Shown here: one piece after another, positions 48,962-56,944 of the stretch
Numbering within the stretch: the stretch's first letter is position 1
Layout of the letters: every line of letters begins with the position of its first letter
The notes under the pieces: model-generated
Told to the model about the DNA's origin: nothing
What the model saw: the letters and a program-made list of their open reading frames with translations, nothing else
The model's database searches: none
Position numbers and translations under genes: made by a program
Source of the DNA: Tenuibacillus multivorans
Lineage (GTDB): Bacteria > Bacillota > Bacilli > Bacillales > Alkalibacillaceae
Direction: 5' to 3'
Assembly: GCF_900103915.1 (NCBI RefSeq)
Contig: NZ_FNIG01000006.1
Location: 62,001-126,000, forward strand
Length of the DNA stretch: 64,000 bases

Positions 48962-51488
48962 AAAAATAAATTGGAAAAAAGTCATGATGGCATGCCTCAT
49001 TATTGGGGTATTAGGTATGTTTATCGTGGCAGGTGTCGTCTTTTCTTATATTAAAGATGCACCACCACTAAATGCAGAAGAATTACAAGTCCCTCTTTCG
49101 ACCACTATACTTGATCGAAATGGTGATGTCATAGCAGAACTTGGTACGCAAAAACGGGAAAATATTGAATATGATGAAATCCCGGAAGTACTTGAAAATT
49201 CGGTATTAGCTACAGAAGACGTCCGATTCTTTGAACATAGTGGGGTTGATTTGAAGCGTATTGGTGGTGCTGTTATCGCTAATATTACAGAGGGATTTGG
49301 TGCAGAAGGCGCAAGTACCATCACGCAACAGGTCGTGAAAAATGCGTTCTTAACACCAAAAAAATCAATCGAACGTAAGGTACAAGAGCAATATTTAGCC
49401 TTTAAGCTTGAACAACAATATGAAAAAGAAGAAATTTTTACGATGTATTTAAACATGATTCCTTATGGTAAGGATATCTATGGTGTAAAAAAGGCATCTG
49501 AAGCTTTCTTTGGAAAAAGTAATTTAAATGAATTAACATTAGCTGAATCAGCCTTATTAGCCGGGATTCCGCAACGACCAAATGCTTATAATCCTTTTAT
49601 TAATCCCGAACTAGCCGAGCAGCGACGTAATACAGTATTAAATCTCATGGTTCAGCACGATAAAATATCCGAACAGGAAGCTGAGGAAGCCAAAAAAATT
49701 AAAGTTGTCGATATGATTCAGGAGAATTATGAATCAGACATTCCTTACGAATCATTTATCGAACGGGTATTACAGGAAACCAGTGAACAATTAGATGATG
49801 AAGTCGATGTATATTCAGCTGGTTTAACGATTCATACAACCTTGGATCCTAATGCACAAGACCGCGTCGAATACTTGTTAAGTGATGAAAGTCCTGCGCC
49901 ATTTCCGGATGAAAAATTCCAAGCAGGGATTGCCGCCATTGATACAAAGACAGGTGAAATACTCGCCATAGGTGGCGGAAGAAATAAAGAAGGCATTTGG
50001 GGAGGTATGAACTTCGCCCTTAACCCGAACGGTCGTCAACCAGGATCAGTGATTAAACCAATTTTAGACTATGGACCAGCTATCGAATTCGAAAAATGGT
50101 CGACCTATCATCAAATTAATGATGAAGAAATAACTTACGAAGGTAGCGACAAAGTTATAAACAACTTTGATCATCGTTACAGAGGTTGGGTAACGATGCG
50201 ACATGCATTGTACCAATCATTAAACGTTCCAGCTGTTAAAACGTTTAATGAAATAGATACAAATCAAGCGGTCGATTTTGCTCAAGGACTTGGTATACCA
50301 TATGATCAAACCGTTCATCAATCTGATGCGATTGGTGGCGGAGATAATAACGTCAATCCTTTACAATTAGCGGGGGCTTTTGCCGCGTTTGGTAATGGTG
50401 GTATTTACAATGAACCGTACGCTGTTACTAAAATTGTTTATCCAGAAGAGGAACAAGTGATTGAAGTCAATCATGATTCAAGTATGGCCATGTCAGACTA
50501 TACAGCATATATGATTTCTGATGTACTAAAAGATGTTATTCGTCATCCTCTAGGTACAGCCAATAGTCGAGTTAATGTTGGGAATTTACCCGTTGCAGCC
50601 AAAACGGGTACCACAAACCGTGGAGATGCGGCAGTAGATTCTTGGATAGCAGGTTATACGACAAACTATTCAATAGCTGTTTGGGGCGGTTACCCTGAAG
50701 AAGATCCTATTCCTAATATAGGTAAATCAGTTCCAACCACTATTTTTACTGATCTAATAACGCATATGTCTCAAGGTGTTGAAACAGCTGATTTCGCTAA
50801 ACCTGATTCAGTTGTTGAAGTTCCCGTTGAGGAAGGGACTCGACCAGCTAAGTTGCCTAGTGATTTTACGCCAAATGATGAAATCATAACCGAGTTATTT
50901 GTTAAAGGTACCGAACCAACAGAAACATCCGAAAAATATGATCAACTAAATCCAGTTGAAAACTTAAAAGCTGATTTTAATGAAGACAATAGTACCATTG
51001 AATTAACATGGGAGCACCCATCACTACAACAAGAAGAGGATCAAGAAGAACAACCTGAAATCGCCTTTAACTTAAGAGCATCGGTCAATGACAGTGACAT
51101 GCAACAAATTGCAACCGTTCAAGAAACTGAATTAATGTTTGACCAAATCGAACCAGGTGCAACTTATACGTTCGAGATCACAGCTGTTGATACGAACAAT
51201 GAAGAAAATCAAAGTGAACCTACAACAGTTACCATTGAAACACCAGATAGGGAATCTGATTTCTGGGATGACTTTTTTGATAATGAACGAGGCAATGGCA
51301 GAGATAATGAAGAAGGAAATGAAGATGGTGAAAATGACGAAGATGGTGATCCATCAAATGGTGATGGACCAGGTGAAGGTGACAACCAAGATCCCGATAA
51401 CGGATTACCAGTAGAAGATGGAGATCAATCAGAAGATGATCCTATCGATAATCCTGATGAAGAGGGTTCTAATGATGAAACGACTTAG
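48903..51488 (+). CDS. ponA: Class A penicillin-binding protein 1 (PonA)
   Basis: A bifunctional glycosyltransferase/transpeptidase. Seen: a strongly basic cytoplasmic start (KSRKAKRQTKKKNKK), one membrane helix at about 25-47, the GT51 domain with ATEDVRFFEHSGVD and GASTITQQ, and the transpeptidase domain with SxxK as SVIK, SLN and KTGTT. A fibronectin type III module (about 685-785) and an Asp/Glu/Gly/Asn-rich disordered tail close the protein. The start is ATG 48903 or the adjacent 48906, behind CGGAGGAGA, within the 3' end of recU. A strong terminator follows. The acidic tail is longer than I would expect. Confidence 0.94.
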   Translation: MMSQQVKSRKAKRQTKKKNKKINWKKVMMACLIIGVLGMFIVAGVVFSYIKDAPPLNAEELQVPLSTTILDRNGDVIAELGTQKRENIEYDEIPEVLENSVLATEDVRFFEHSGVDLKRIGGAVIANITEGFGAEGASTITQQVVKNAFLTPKKSIERKVQEQYLAFKLEQQYEKEEIFTMYLNMIPYGKDIYGVKKASEAFFGKSNLNELTLAESALLAGIPQRPNAYNPFINPELAEQRRNTVLNLMVQHDKISEQEAEEAKKIKVVDMIQENYESDIPYESFIERVLQETSEQLDDEVDVYSAGLTIHTTLDPNAQDRVEYLLSDESPAPFPDEKFQAGIAAIDTKTGEILAIGGGRNKEGIWGGMNFALNPNGRQPGSVIKPILDYGPAIEFEKWSTYHQINDEEITYEGSDKVINNFDHRYRGWVTMRHALYQSLNVPAVKTFNEIDTNQAVDFAQGLGIPYDQTVHQSDAIGGGDNNVNPLQLAGAFAAFGNGGIYNEPYAVTKIVYPEEEQVIEVNHDSSMAMSDYTAYMISDVLKDVIRHPLGTANSRVNVGNLPVAAKTGTTNRGDAAVDSWIAGYTTNYSIAVWGGYPEEDPIPNIGKSVPTTIFTDLITHMSQGVETADFAKPDSVVEVPVEEGTRPAKLPSDFTPNDEIITELFVKGTEPTETSEKYDQLNPVENLKADFNEDNSTIELTWEHPSLQQEEDQEEQPEIAFNLRASVNDSDMQQIATVQETELMFDQIEPGATYTFEITAVDTNNEENQSEPTTVTIETPDRESDFWDDFFDNERGNGRDNEEGNEDGENDEDGDPSNGDGPGEGDNQDPDNGLPVEDGDQSEDDPIDNPDEEGSNDETT

Positions 51489-51513
51489 TAACGTATAAAG
51501 CGAAATATATCTA

Positions 51514-51562
51514 AAAGAGCATCAAATTGCAATGTCTATGCAATTTGATGCTCTCTTTTATA
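51514..51562. terminator. Terminator of recU-ponA
   Basis: A perfect 16-bp stem (51516-51531 with 51539-51554), 7-nt loop, then CTTTTATATAA on the plus strand. The gene on the other strand ends at 51568, so it may act both ways. Confidence 0.87.
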
Positions 51563-51567
51563 TAATA

Positions 51568-52218
51568 TTAGGAACGTTTTTTCATCCGTTTTTGTCCTTC
51601 ACGACATAGATGAAATAAAGGGCATTCAGGGCAATTGGGATTTTTTGCTTTACAATGATAACGACCAAAGAAGATCATACGATGATGTGTTTCGCTCCAT
51701 TCTTCTTTTGGAACTTTTCTCATCAAAGTCTTTTCAACTTCTAATACAGAATCTTTCCACCTGCAAATACCTAATCGCTTGGATACACGTTCAACGTGGG
51801 TGTCAACAGCTATTGAAGGGACACCAAAAGCGACTGATACTACCACATTAGCTGTTTTACGTCCTACACCTGCTAAATCGATGAGTTCATCGTAATTAGA
51901 TGGGACTTGTCCATTATGTTTTTCAATTAAATCCGCACAAAGCTTTCTTATATTTTTGGCTTTATTACGATACAAACCAATCCGACGAATATCATGTTGT
52001 AATTCGTCTAAGGTAACAGCTAAATAATCCTCAGGCGATTTATATTTTTTAAATAAGTCCGGTGTCACTTTATTCACTAAAGCATCAGTTGCTTGAGCAG
52101 ATAAAACAACCGCAATTAGTAGTTCAAATTCATTTGAATGTGTTAATTCACATTCCGCATCTGGAAACATCTCTTTAAGTGTATCCAAAACCTCTCTAAC
52201 TTGTTTTCTATTTAACAC
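51568..52218 (-). CDS. nth: Endonuclease III
   Basis: A DNA glycosylase/AP lyase for oxidised pyrimidines. Seen: the helix-hairpin-helix DLAGVGRKTANVV with the catalytic Lys nearby, the Asp in VDTHVERVSKRLG, and the [4Fe-4S] ligands with spacing C-x6-C-x2-C-x5-C in CKAKNPNCPECPLFHLC. 216 residues, full length. The start is GTG with GGAGGGGAAGTCA upstream. It is 17 bp after dnaD, the usual dnaD-nth pair. In B. subtilis ypoC lies between nth and ponA; I see no trace of it here. Confidence 0.95.
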   Translation of the reverse strand: MLNRKQVREVLDTLKEMFPDAECELTHSNEFELLIAVVLSAQATDALVNKVTPDLFKKYKSPEDYLAVTLDELQHDIRRIGLYRNKAKNIRKLCADLIEKHNGQVPSNYDELIDLAGVGRKTANVVVSVAFGVPSIAVDTHVERVSKRLGICRWKDSVLEVEKTLMRKVPKEEWSETHHRMIFFGRYHCKAKNPNCPECPLFHLCREGQKRMKKRS

Positions 52219-52235
52219 TGACTTCCCCTCCTCCC

Positions 52236-52904
52236 CTAATCTTCAAGCCAATTGTAATAAACGGATGTGTCACGTTTTGGACGCTGATTTTTGTTTGTTG
52301 TTGTCTCGACTTTCTCTTGTTGCTTCGTATCTTTCACACTTTTAATTCCTCGTTTTTTCCATTCATTTAAAATGCGGTCAATATAGCGAAAGTTTAATTT
52401 TCCCATTAAAACAGACTCTCTCAAAGCAGCTTTAATTAATGCCGGTTTAAAGCGATCATCGTCTAACCAATAACTAATCGTCTCGATTTCTATAGGGGAT
52501 AGGCCACGACCAAATTCTTGTTCAAACAGTTGAAATAATTTCCCCTCTTCTGCTTTAGAGTCATCAATTTGACCATCAATTTCATATAGTTTTTCTATCA
52601 ATGGTGTAATGGAATACCACTCATGGACCATTTGGCTCTCATCTTGAAATTGATCAATTGATAATAAACCACTATTTCTTAACTTTTTTAGCACATTTGA
52701 AACTTCATTGGAATTAATCATCATATGCTGCGCAATTTGATCAAATGAAGGTAGTAACTCATGCTCTTTTTGCAATCTGAGCACCTGTAATATAACCATT
52801 AAATCCATTTCAGTTAATTCAAGTGTTTGATAATCTTTTATTAGTTTTGAAGGAACGTTCAATTGGTCAATTAATATTTTTTGATATGAAAATGGTAAGT
52901 TCAA
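52236..52904 (-). CDS. dnaD: DNA replication initiation protein DnaD
   Basis: A primosome protein used at oriC and in restart, bridging DnaA or PriA to the helicase loader. Seen: an N-terminal winged-helix domain (LTEMDLMVILQVLRL, MINSNEVSNVLKKLRNSGLL) and a C-terminal DnaD/DnaB domain with FEQEFGRGLSPIEIETISYWL and AALRESVLMGKLNFRYIDRILNEW. 222 residues. The start is TTG, preceded by GGTGGGAGAA. It is downstream of asnS and directly followed by nth, the standard Bacillaceae order. Confidence 0.93.
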   Translation of the reverse strand: MNLPFSYQKILIDQLNVPSKLIKDYQTLELTEMDLMVILQVLRLQKEHELLPSFDQIAQHMMINSNEVSNVLKKLRNSGLLSIDQFQDESQMVHEWYSITPLIEKLYEIDGQIDDSKAEEGKLFQLFEQEFGRGLSPIEIETISYWLDDDRFKPALIKAALRESVLMGKLNFRYIDRILNEWKKRGIKSVKDTKQQEKVETTTNKNQRPKRDTSVYYNWLED

Positions 52905-52942
52905 TGTTCTCCCACCCTTTTGGAAGCTTGCTTCCTAATAGA

Positions 52943-52970
52943 AAGAGATGACCCTATTGGAGTCATCCCT
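52943..52970 (-). terminator. Weak terminator after asnS
   Basis: On the minus strand GATGAC, 9-nt loop, GTCATC is followed by TCTTTCTATT in the gap between asnS and dnaD. The stem is short, so read-through into dnaD is likely. Confidence 0.4.
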
Positions 52971-52977
52971 GAAAAAC

Positions 52978-54270
52978 TTAAGGATATAGACGGTTGAGTA
53001 ATCTTGGGAATGGAATCGTCTCACGAATATGCTCAATACCCGTAATCCAAGCCACTGTTCTTTCTAAGCCTAGTCCAAACCCAGAATGCGGTACACTACC
53101 GTAGTTTCTAAGCTGTAAGTACCACTCATAAGCAGGGCCATTTAAATCATGTTCATCATAGCGTTGCTGCATGAGTTCGTAGTCATCGATTCTCTGTGAA
53201 CCTCCAATAATTTCCCCGTATCCTTCAGGTGCAATTAAGTCTGCACATAGGGCTACCTTTGGATTGTCTGGATCGGGCTTCATATAAAAAGCCTTAATTT
53301 CAACTGGGAAATGTGTAATAAACACTGGCTTATCATAAGCTTCTGCAATGGCCGTTTCATGCGGAGCTCCGAAGTCATCGCCCCAATCAATATCGTCAAA
53401 GCCTTGGTCTTTTAAGAACTGAATGGCATCATCATACGTTATTCTAGGGAATGGTGCTTCAATATTCTCTAATTTAGATGTATCCCGATCAAGTGTATTT
53501 AATTCAATTTTACAATTTTTCAACACAGATTGAACAACGTGTGATACATATTGTTCTTGTAGCTGTAAGCTTTCTTCATGGTCCATAAAGGCCATCTCGG
53601 GTTCTATCATCCAGAACTCAATTAAATGTCTTCTCGTTTTTGATTTTTCTGCTCTAAACGTTGGACCGAAAGAAAAAACTCGTCCTAATGCCATAGCTGC
53701 AGCTTCCAAATATAGTTGTCCACTTTGTGATAAATAAGCATCTTCGTCAAAGTACTTCGTATGGAACAATTCGGTCGTTCCTTCAGCGGACGCTCCTGTT
53801 AAAATAGGTGGGTCAACCTTTGCAAAGCCTTGGTCATTAAAGAACTCGTATGTAGAGCGAATAATTTCATTACGTACTTTCATAATCGCATGTTGTTTTT
53901 TAGATCTCAGCCATAGATGACGATGGTCCATTAGGAATTCTGTACCATGCTCTTTAGGTGTGATTGGATAATCCTCTGCTTCTTGTATCACTTCTAAGTC
54001 AGTTACTTGTAATTCAAATCCTAAAGGACTGCGTTTATCTTCAACAACTTTTCCGGTTACATAGAGAGAAGTTTCTTGATTAATATTTTTCGCTAAATCA
54101 AATACATCTTCGGATACGGCTGATTTAGCCACTACACCTTGAATAAATCCTGTGCCATCACGTAATTGTAAAAACGCAATCTTTCCGCTTGAGCGTTTAT
54201 TATGTAACCAAGCGCCAATAGTGACGGTATCGTCTAAATGGTTTTTAATGGTTGAAATAGTCGTTTTCAA
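52978..54270 (-). CDS. asnS: Asparaginyl-tRNA synthetase
   Basis: Class II synthetase that charges tRNA-Asn. Seen: the N-terminal OB-fold anticodon domain ([24 protein letters not shown]), the motif 2 [21 protein letters not shown] region and motif 3 [15 protein letters not shown]. 430 residues, the same length as in B. subtilis. The start is TTG at 54270 with AAGGAGGAAATC ahead. The frame is open 6 codons more but inside the ribosome site. It follows aspB by 22 bp; together they supply and use aspartate/asparagine. No T-box leader is present. Confidence 0.95.
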   Translation of the reverse strand: MKTTISTIKNHLDDTVTIGAWLHNKRSSGKIAFLQLRDGTGFIQGVVAKSAVSEDVFDLAKNINQETSLYVTGKVVEDKRSPLGFELQVTDLEVIQEAEDYPITPKEHGTEFLMDHRHLWLRSKKQHAIMKVRNEIIRSTYEFFNDQGFAKVDPPILTGASAEGTTELFHTKYFDEDAYLSQSGQLYLEAAAMALGRVFSFGPTFRAEKSKTRRHLIEFWMIEPEMAFMDHEESLQLQEQYVSHVVQSVLKNCKIELNTLDRDTSKLENIEAPFPRITYDDAIQFLKDQGFDDIDWGDDFGAPHETAIAEAYDKPVFITHFPVEIKAFYMKPDPDNPKVALCADLIAPEGYGEIIGGSQRIDDYELMQQRYDEHDLNGPAYEWYLQLRNYGSVPHSGFGLGLERTVAWITGIEHIRETIPFPRLLNRLYP

Positions 54271-54292
54271 CTTGATTTCCTCCTTCAATTTA

Positions 54293-55474
54293 TTAAGAAT
54301 ATTTCTCTACAAAACGTTTTATACGTTTAGCGGCTTCTTCCAGTTGATCTAATGATGTGGCATAAGATAAACGCACATTATCCTCTGAACCGAATCCAGA
54401 CCCCGGAACAATCGCAACTTTTTCTTCTTCCAACAGTTGTGCCACCCACTCGTCAGTTGTCTCAAAAGGTGATGCTTCAACCACCTGTTTAACATTCGGA
54501 AATAAATAAAAGGCACCATCTGGTTTAACGCATGTAACCTGTGGGATTTCTACTAACCAATTGTATAATTTATTTAATCGTTCTTCAAAGGCTTTCTTCA
54601 TATTAATAATTTCTTCTTCTGAATTCGTATAAGCTGCAATAGCCGCATGTTGAGAAATTGATGTTGGATTTGATGTTGCGTGTGACGCTAAATTAGACAT
54701 CGCCTTGATAATTCGTTTTTGACCCGCAGCATAACCAATTCTCCAACCTGTCATGGAATGTGATTTACTAACACCATTAACAATGATTGTACTTTCCTTA
54801 AGTTCTGGTGATCCACCAGCCATAGAATAGTGTTCCTTTTCACCATAAATTAACTTCTCATAAATTTCATCTGAGACAATCCATAAATTATGCTTTAAGG
54901 CCATGTCACCTAAAGCCTTCAATTCCTCTTGGCTGTATAAAACCCCCGTTGGATTACTTGGTGAATTAATAATCACTGCTTTGGTTTGATCAGTTATAGC
55001 TGCTTCAAGCTGCTCTGGTGTTAGTTTAAATTGATTTTCCTCTTTAGCTTTTACATAAATCGGTTGGCCTTCTGCAAGCTTTATTTGTTCTGGGTAGCTC
55101 ACCCAATAAGGAATCGGAACAATCACTTCGTCACCTTTGTTCAGTAACACTTGAAATAATGTATATAAAGCGTGTTTAGCACCAGTTGTGACAATAATTT
55201 CATCACGATTATAGGCTAATTGTTGATCACGTTTAAATTTATCAATGATAGCATCCTTTAGTTCAACCATACCGCCAGCTGGTGTATATTTCGTCTTCCC
55301 ATCATCCATTGCCTTTTTTGCGGCATCCAATATATATTTTGGTGTATTAAAATCAGGTTCACCAGCACCTAGTCCGATGACATCATGTCCTTCCGCTTTC
55401 AAGGCCTTTGCCTTTGACGTAATAGCAAGTGTACTTGAAGGGGTTAATGATTGAACGCGCGTAGCTAAATCCAT
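54293..55474 (-). CDS. aspB: Aspartate aminotransferase
   Basis: A PLP enzyme of fold type I, subgroup I-gamma, moving the amino group between aspartate and 2-oxoglutarate. Seen: [13 protein letters not shown], the N-x-P substrate loop [12 protein letters not shown], the PLP Lys in [17 protein letters not shown] and the carboxylate Arg in NVRLSYATS. 393 residues, equal to B. subtilis AspB. GGAGGAGTG lies upstream of the ATG. It is the gene between tseB and asnS on the same strand. Confidence 0.94.
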   Translation of the reverse strand: MDLATRVQSLTPSSTLAITSKAKALKAEGHDVIGLGAGEPDFNTPKYILDAAKKAMDDGKTKYTPAGGMVELKDAIIDKFKRDQQLAYNRDEIIVTTGAKHALYTLFQVLLNKGDEVIVPIPYWVSYPEQIKLAEGQPIYVKAKEENQFKLTPEQLEAAITDQTKAVIINSPSNPTGVLYSQEELKALGDMALKHNLWIVSDEIYEKLIYGEKEHYSMAGGSPELKESTIIVNGVSKSHSMTGWRIGYAAGQKRIIKAMSNLASHATSNPTSISQHAAIAAYTNSEEEIINMKKAFEERLNKLYNWLVEIPQVTCVKPDGAFYLFPNVKQVVEASPFETTDEWVAQLLEEEKVAIVPGSGFGSEDNVRLSYATSLDQLEEAAKRIKRFVEKYS

Positions 55475-55502
55475 ATGTATCCAAACACTCCTCCATTATA
55501 TT

Positions 55503-56033
55503 TTAAGATTGACTAAATGAAATTGAATCATATAACTCACCGTTACTGAATCGGAAAGTTTGAAAATATAATCGGTTATTTTTCTCATAAATGATTTCCC
55601 ACACGTAACGATTGTTTAATATTCCCAAATTCATGCTGTTTAAATGACAATTACCGCAATCTTGAGACCATTTTTGTCTCATTTCTTCCTTTGATATCCC
55701 TTCAGAGGAACTCACCCACTGAGGTGACTCCTCTGCATTTTCGGGAACAAAAACGTGAATCCGTTCATCATCTTCATTTTTACCAGTTACAACCATATAG
55801 GCCTGTTCGCCGGTGAATTCACCAACCGACTCTTCCTGCGTTAAAGGTGATTCATTTATTGCAAGTTCAACGGCATAACTTTTGGCATCATTTTGATCTT
55901 GCCTAATCCCCGTATAAATAAAGATTAGCAAAATAAGTAAACATAAAATAACAATAGTTAAAATGGTTAAGCTCGATAGTAATAATTTACGACCGCTTAT
56001 TTGTAAAAATTGCAATGGTTTCATCCTCTTCAT
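55503..56033 (-). CDS. tseB: TseB/YpmB-like PepSY-type membrane protein
   Basis: A single-pass membrane protein with an extracellular PepSY-like domain. It corresponds by place and plan to B. subtilis TseB (YpmB), which works with PBP2A in cell elongation. Seen: a membrane helix at about 18-41 and extracellular strands (GEFTGEQAYMVVTGKN, YVWEIIYEKNNRLYFQTF). An extra segment with Cys-x2-Cys (DCGNCHLNSMN) may form a disulphide or bind a metal; I do not recall it in B. subtilis. The start could be the ATG at 56033 or 56024, or a TTG behind GAGGATG. It precedes aspB by 28 bp. Confidence 0.75.
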   Translation of the reverse strand: MKRMKPLQFLQISGRKLLLSSLTILTIVILCLLILLIFIYTGIRQDQNDAKSYAVELAINESPLTQEESVGEFTGEQAYMVVTGKNEDDERIHVFVPENAEESPQWVSSSEGISKEEMRQKWSQDCGNCHLNSMNLGILNNRYVWEIIYEKNNRLYFQTFRFSNGELYDSISFSQS

Positions 56034-56143
56034 CTAATGCTCGTGCAACAAAAGATGTTCTTTAATCACTATTGGCACATTCATTTTACTATTATAACAA
56101 GTTTAGAATGGAAATTGTTATAATTTCCACGAATAACTTTAAA

Positions 56144-56893
56144 TTATTCCTTTTTTAAATATAAATCATATTCATCTTCTTCAATCATAACATGAGCTGA
56201 TGCTCCGTGTCTTAATGAATATAAATCAACCCATTGCTGCTGGAACATTTGAATTAGCGACTCTGTTTGATTCTGTTTATTGATAATCGCAACCTGAGGA
56301 TCAAGCTTGACTAAATCGTCTTCATTTATCTGATCAATAGATGTACTTTCAGGTAAATACAAAACTTTTACCTTTTCATCCCATTTATCATAATCAACAA
56401 TTCCTTCATACCAAAAACTTATAAATTGTCCATTTGAGATGGCAAAATTTCCTGTACTAGTTGTTTCATTGTAAACATATTTAATATAATACCTTGAGCT
56501 AATCGCCATCATCTCTTGATCATTGAGGCGAAAAACCCTATTAGTATCGTTTTCAGGAATGAAACATTGGCCATCATCTCGTTTAGGTAAATAAATATTA
56601 TCGACTTGATAGTCATCTAATATTTCTGATAAGTTTCCACAATTATCACTATCTAACTTCGTTATGAGAATTCCTTTAATATGTTTATCATCAAATTCCT
56701 CTAACCGCTCAAATACTTGTTCATAACTAGTCGAATTACCTGTATTGATTAAAAATAATTCTTCCTTATTTAAATGAAGCATGGCAAAGTTACCAGATGG
56801 AATGGATTCAAAAACCAACTCCTCCATGGCATAAACGGTATCGAATGTCATAAAAAATATCAAAATGCCAACTAAGACTGACCAACTTTTCAA
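56144..56893 (-). CDS. Secreted metallo-beta-lactamase-fold protein lacking metal ligands (ComEC-MBL-like)
   Basis: A 249-residue exported protein: signal peptide to about residue 22 (ending VYA), then a domain resembling the soluble MBL part of ComEC. The FLINTGNSTSYEQVFERL and HIKGILITKLDSDNCGNL segments line up with the IDTG and THxDxDHxGG motifs. Here the first His is Lys and the His after the second Asp is Asn, and the following sequence lacks other ligand His residues. The zinc site is therefore probably gone and the protein may be a binding or decoy protein. It lies between tseB and dinG, where B. subtilis has ypmA. Confidence 0.65.
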   Translation of the reverse strand: MKSWSVLVGILIFFMTFDTVYAMEELVFESIPSGNFAMLHLNKEELFLINTGNSTSYEQVFERLEEFDDKHIKGILITKLDSDNCGNLSEILDDYQVDNIYLPKRDDGQCFIPENDTNRVFRLNDQEMMAISSRYYIKYVYNETTSTGNFAISNGQFISFWYEGIVDYDKWDEKVKVLYLPESTSIDQINEDDLVKLDPQVAIINKQNQTESLIQMFQQQWVDLYSLRHGASAHVMIEEDEYDLYLKKE

Positions 56894-56944
56894 TTTCCAT
56901 CACCTGCTTTTCAATGTCACTAAGCATTATGGTTTGCCTTTTTG

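Noticed and set aside
49046-49456. A 136-codon minus-strand frame opposite ponA
   Set aside because: It covers the GT51 active-site motifs of ponA; Cys/Ser-rich shadow with no ribosome site.
52978-54290. A T-box leader for asnS
   Set aside because: aspB ends 22 bp upstream, which leaves no room for a leader, and no T-box sequence is visible.
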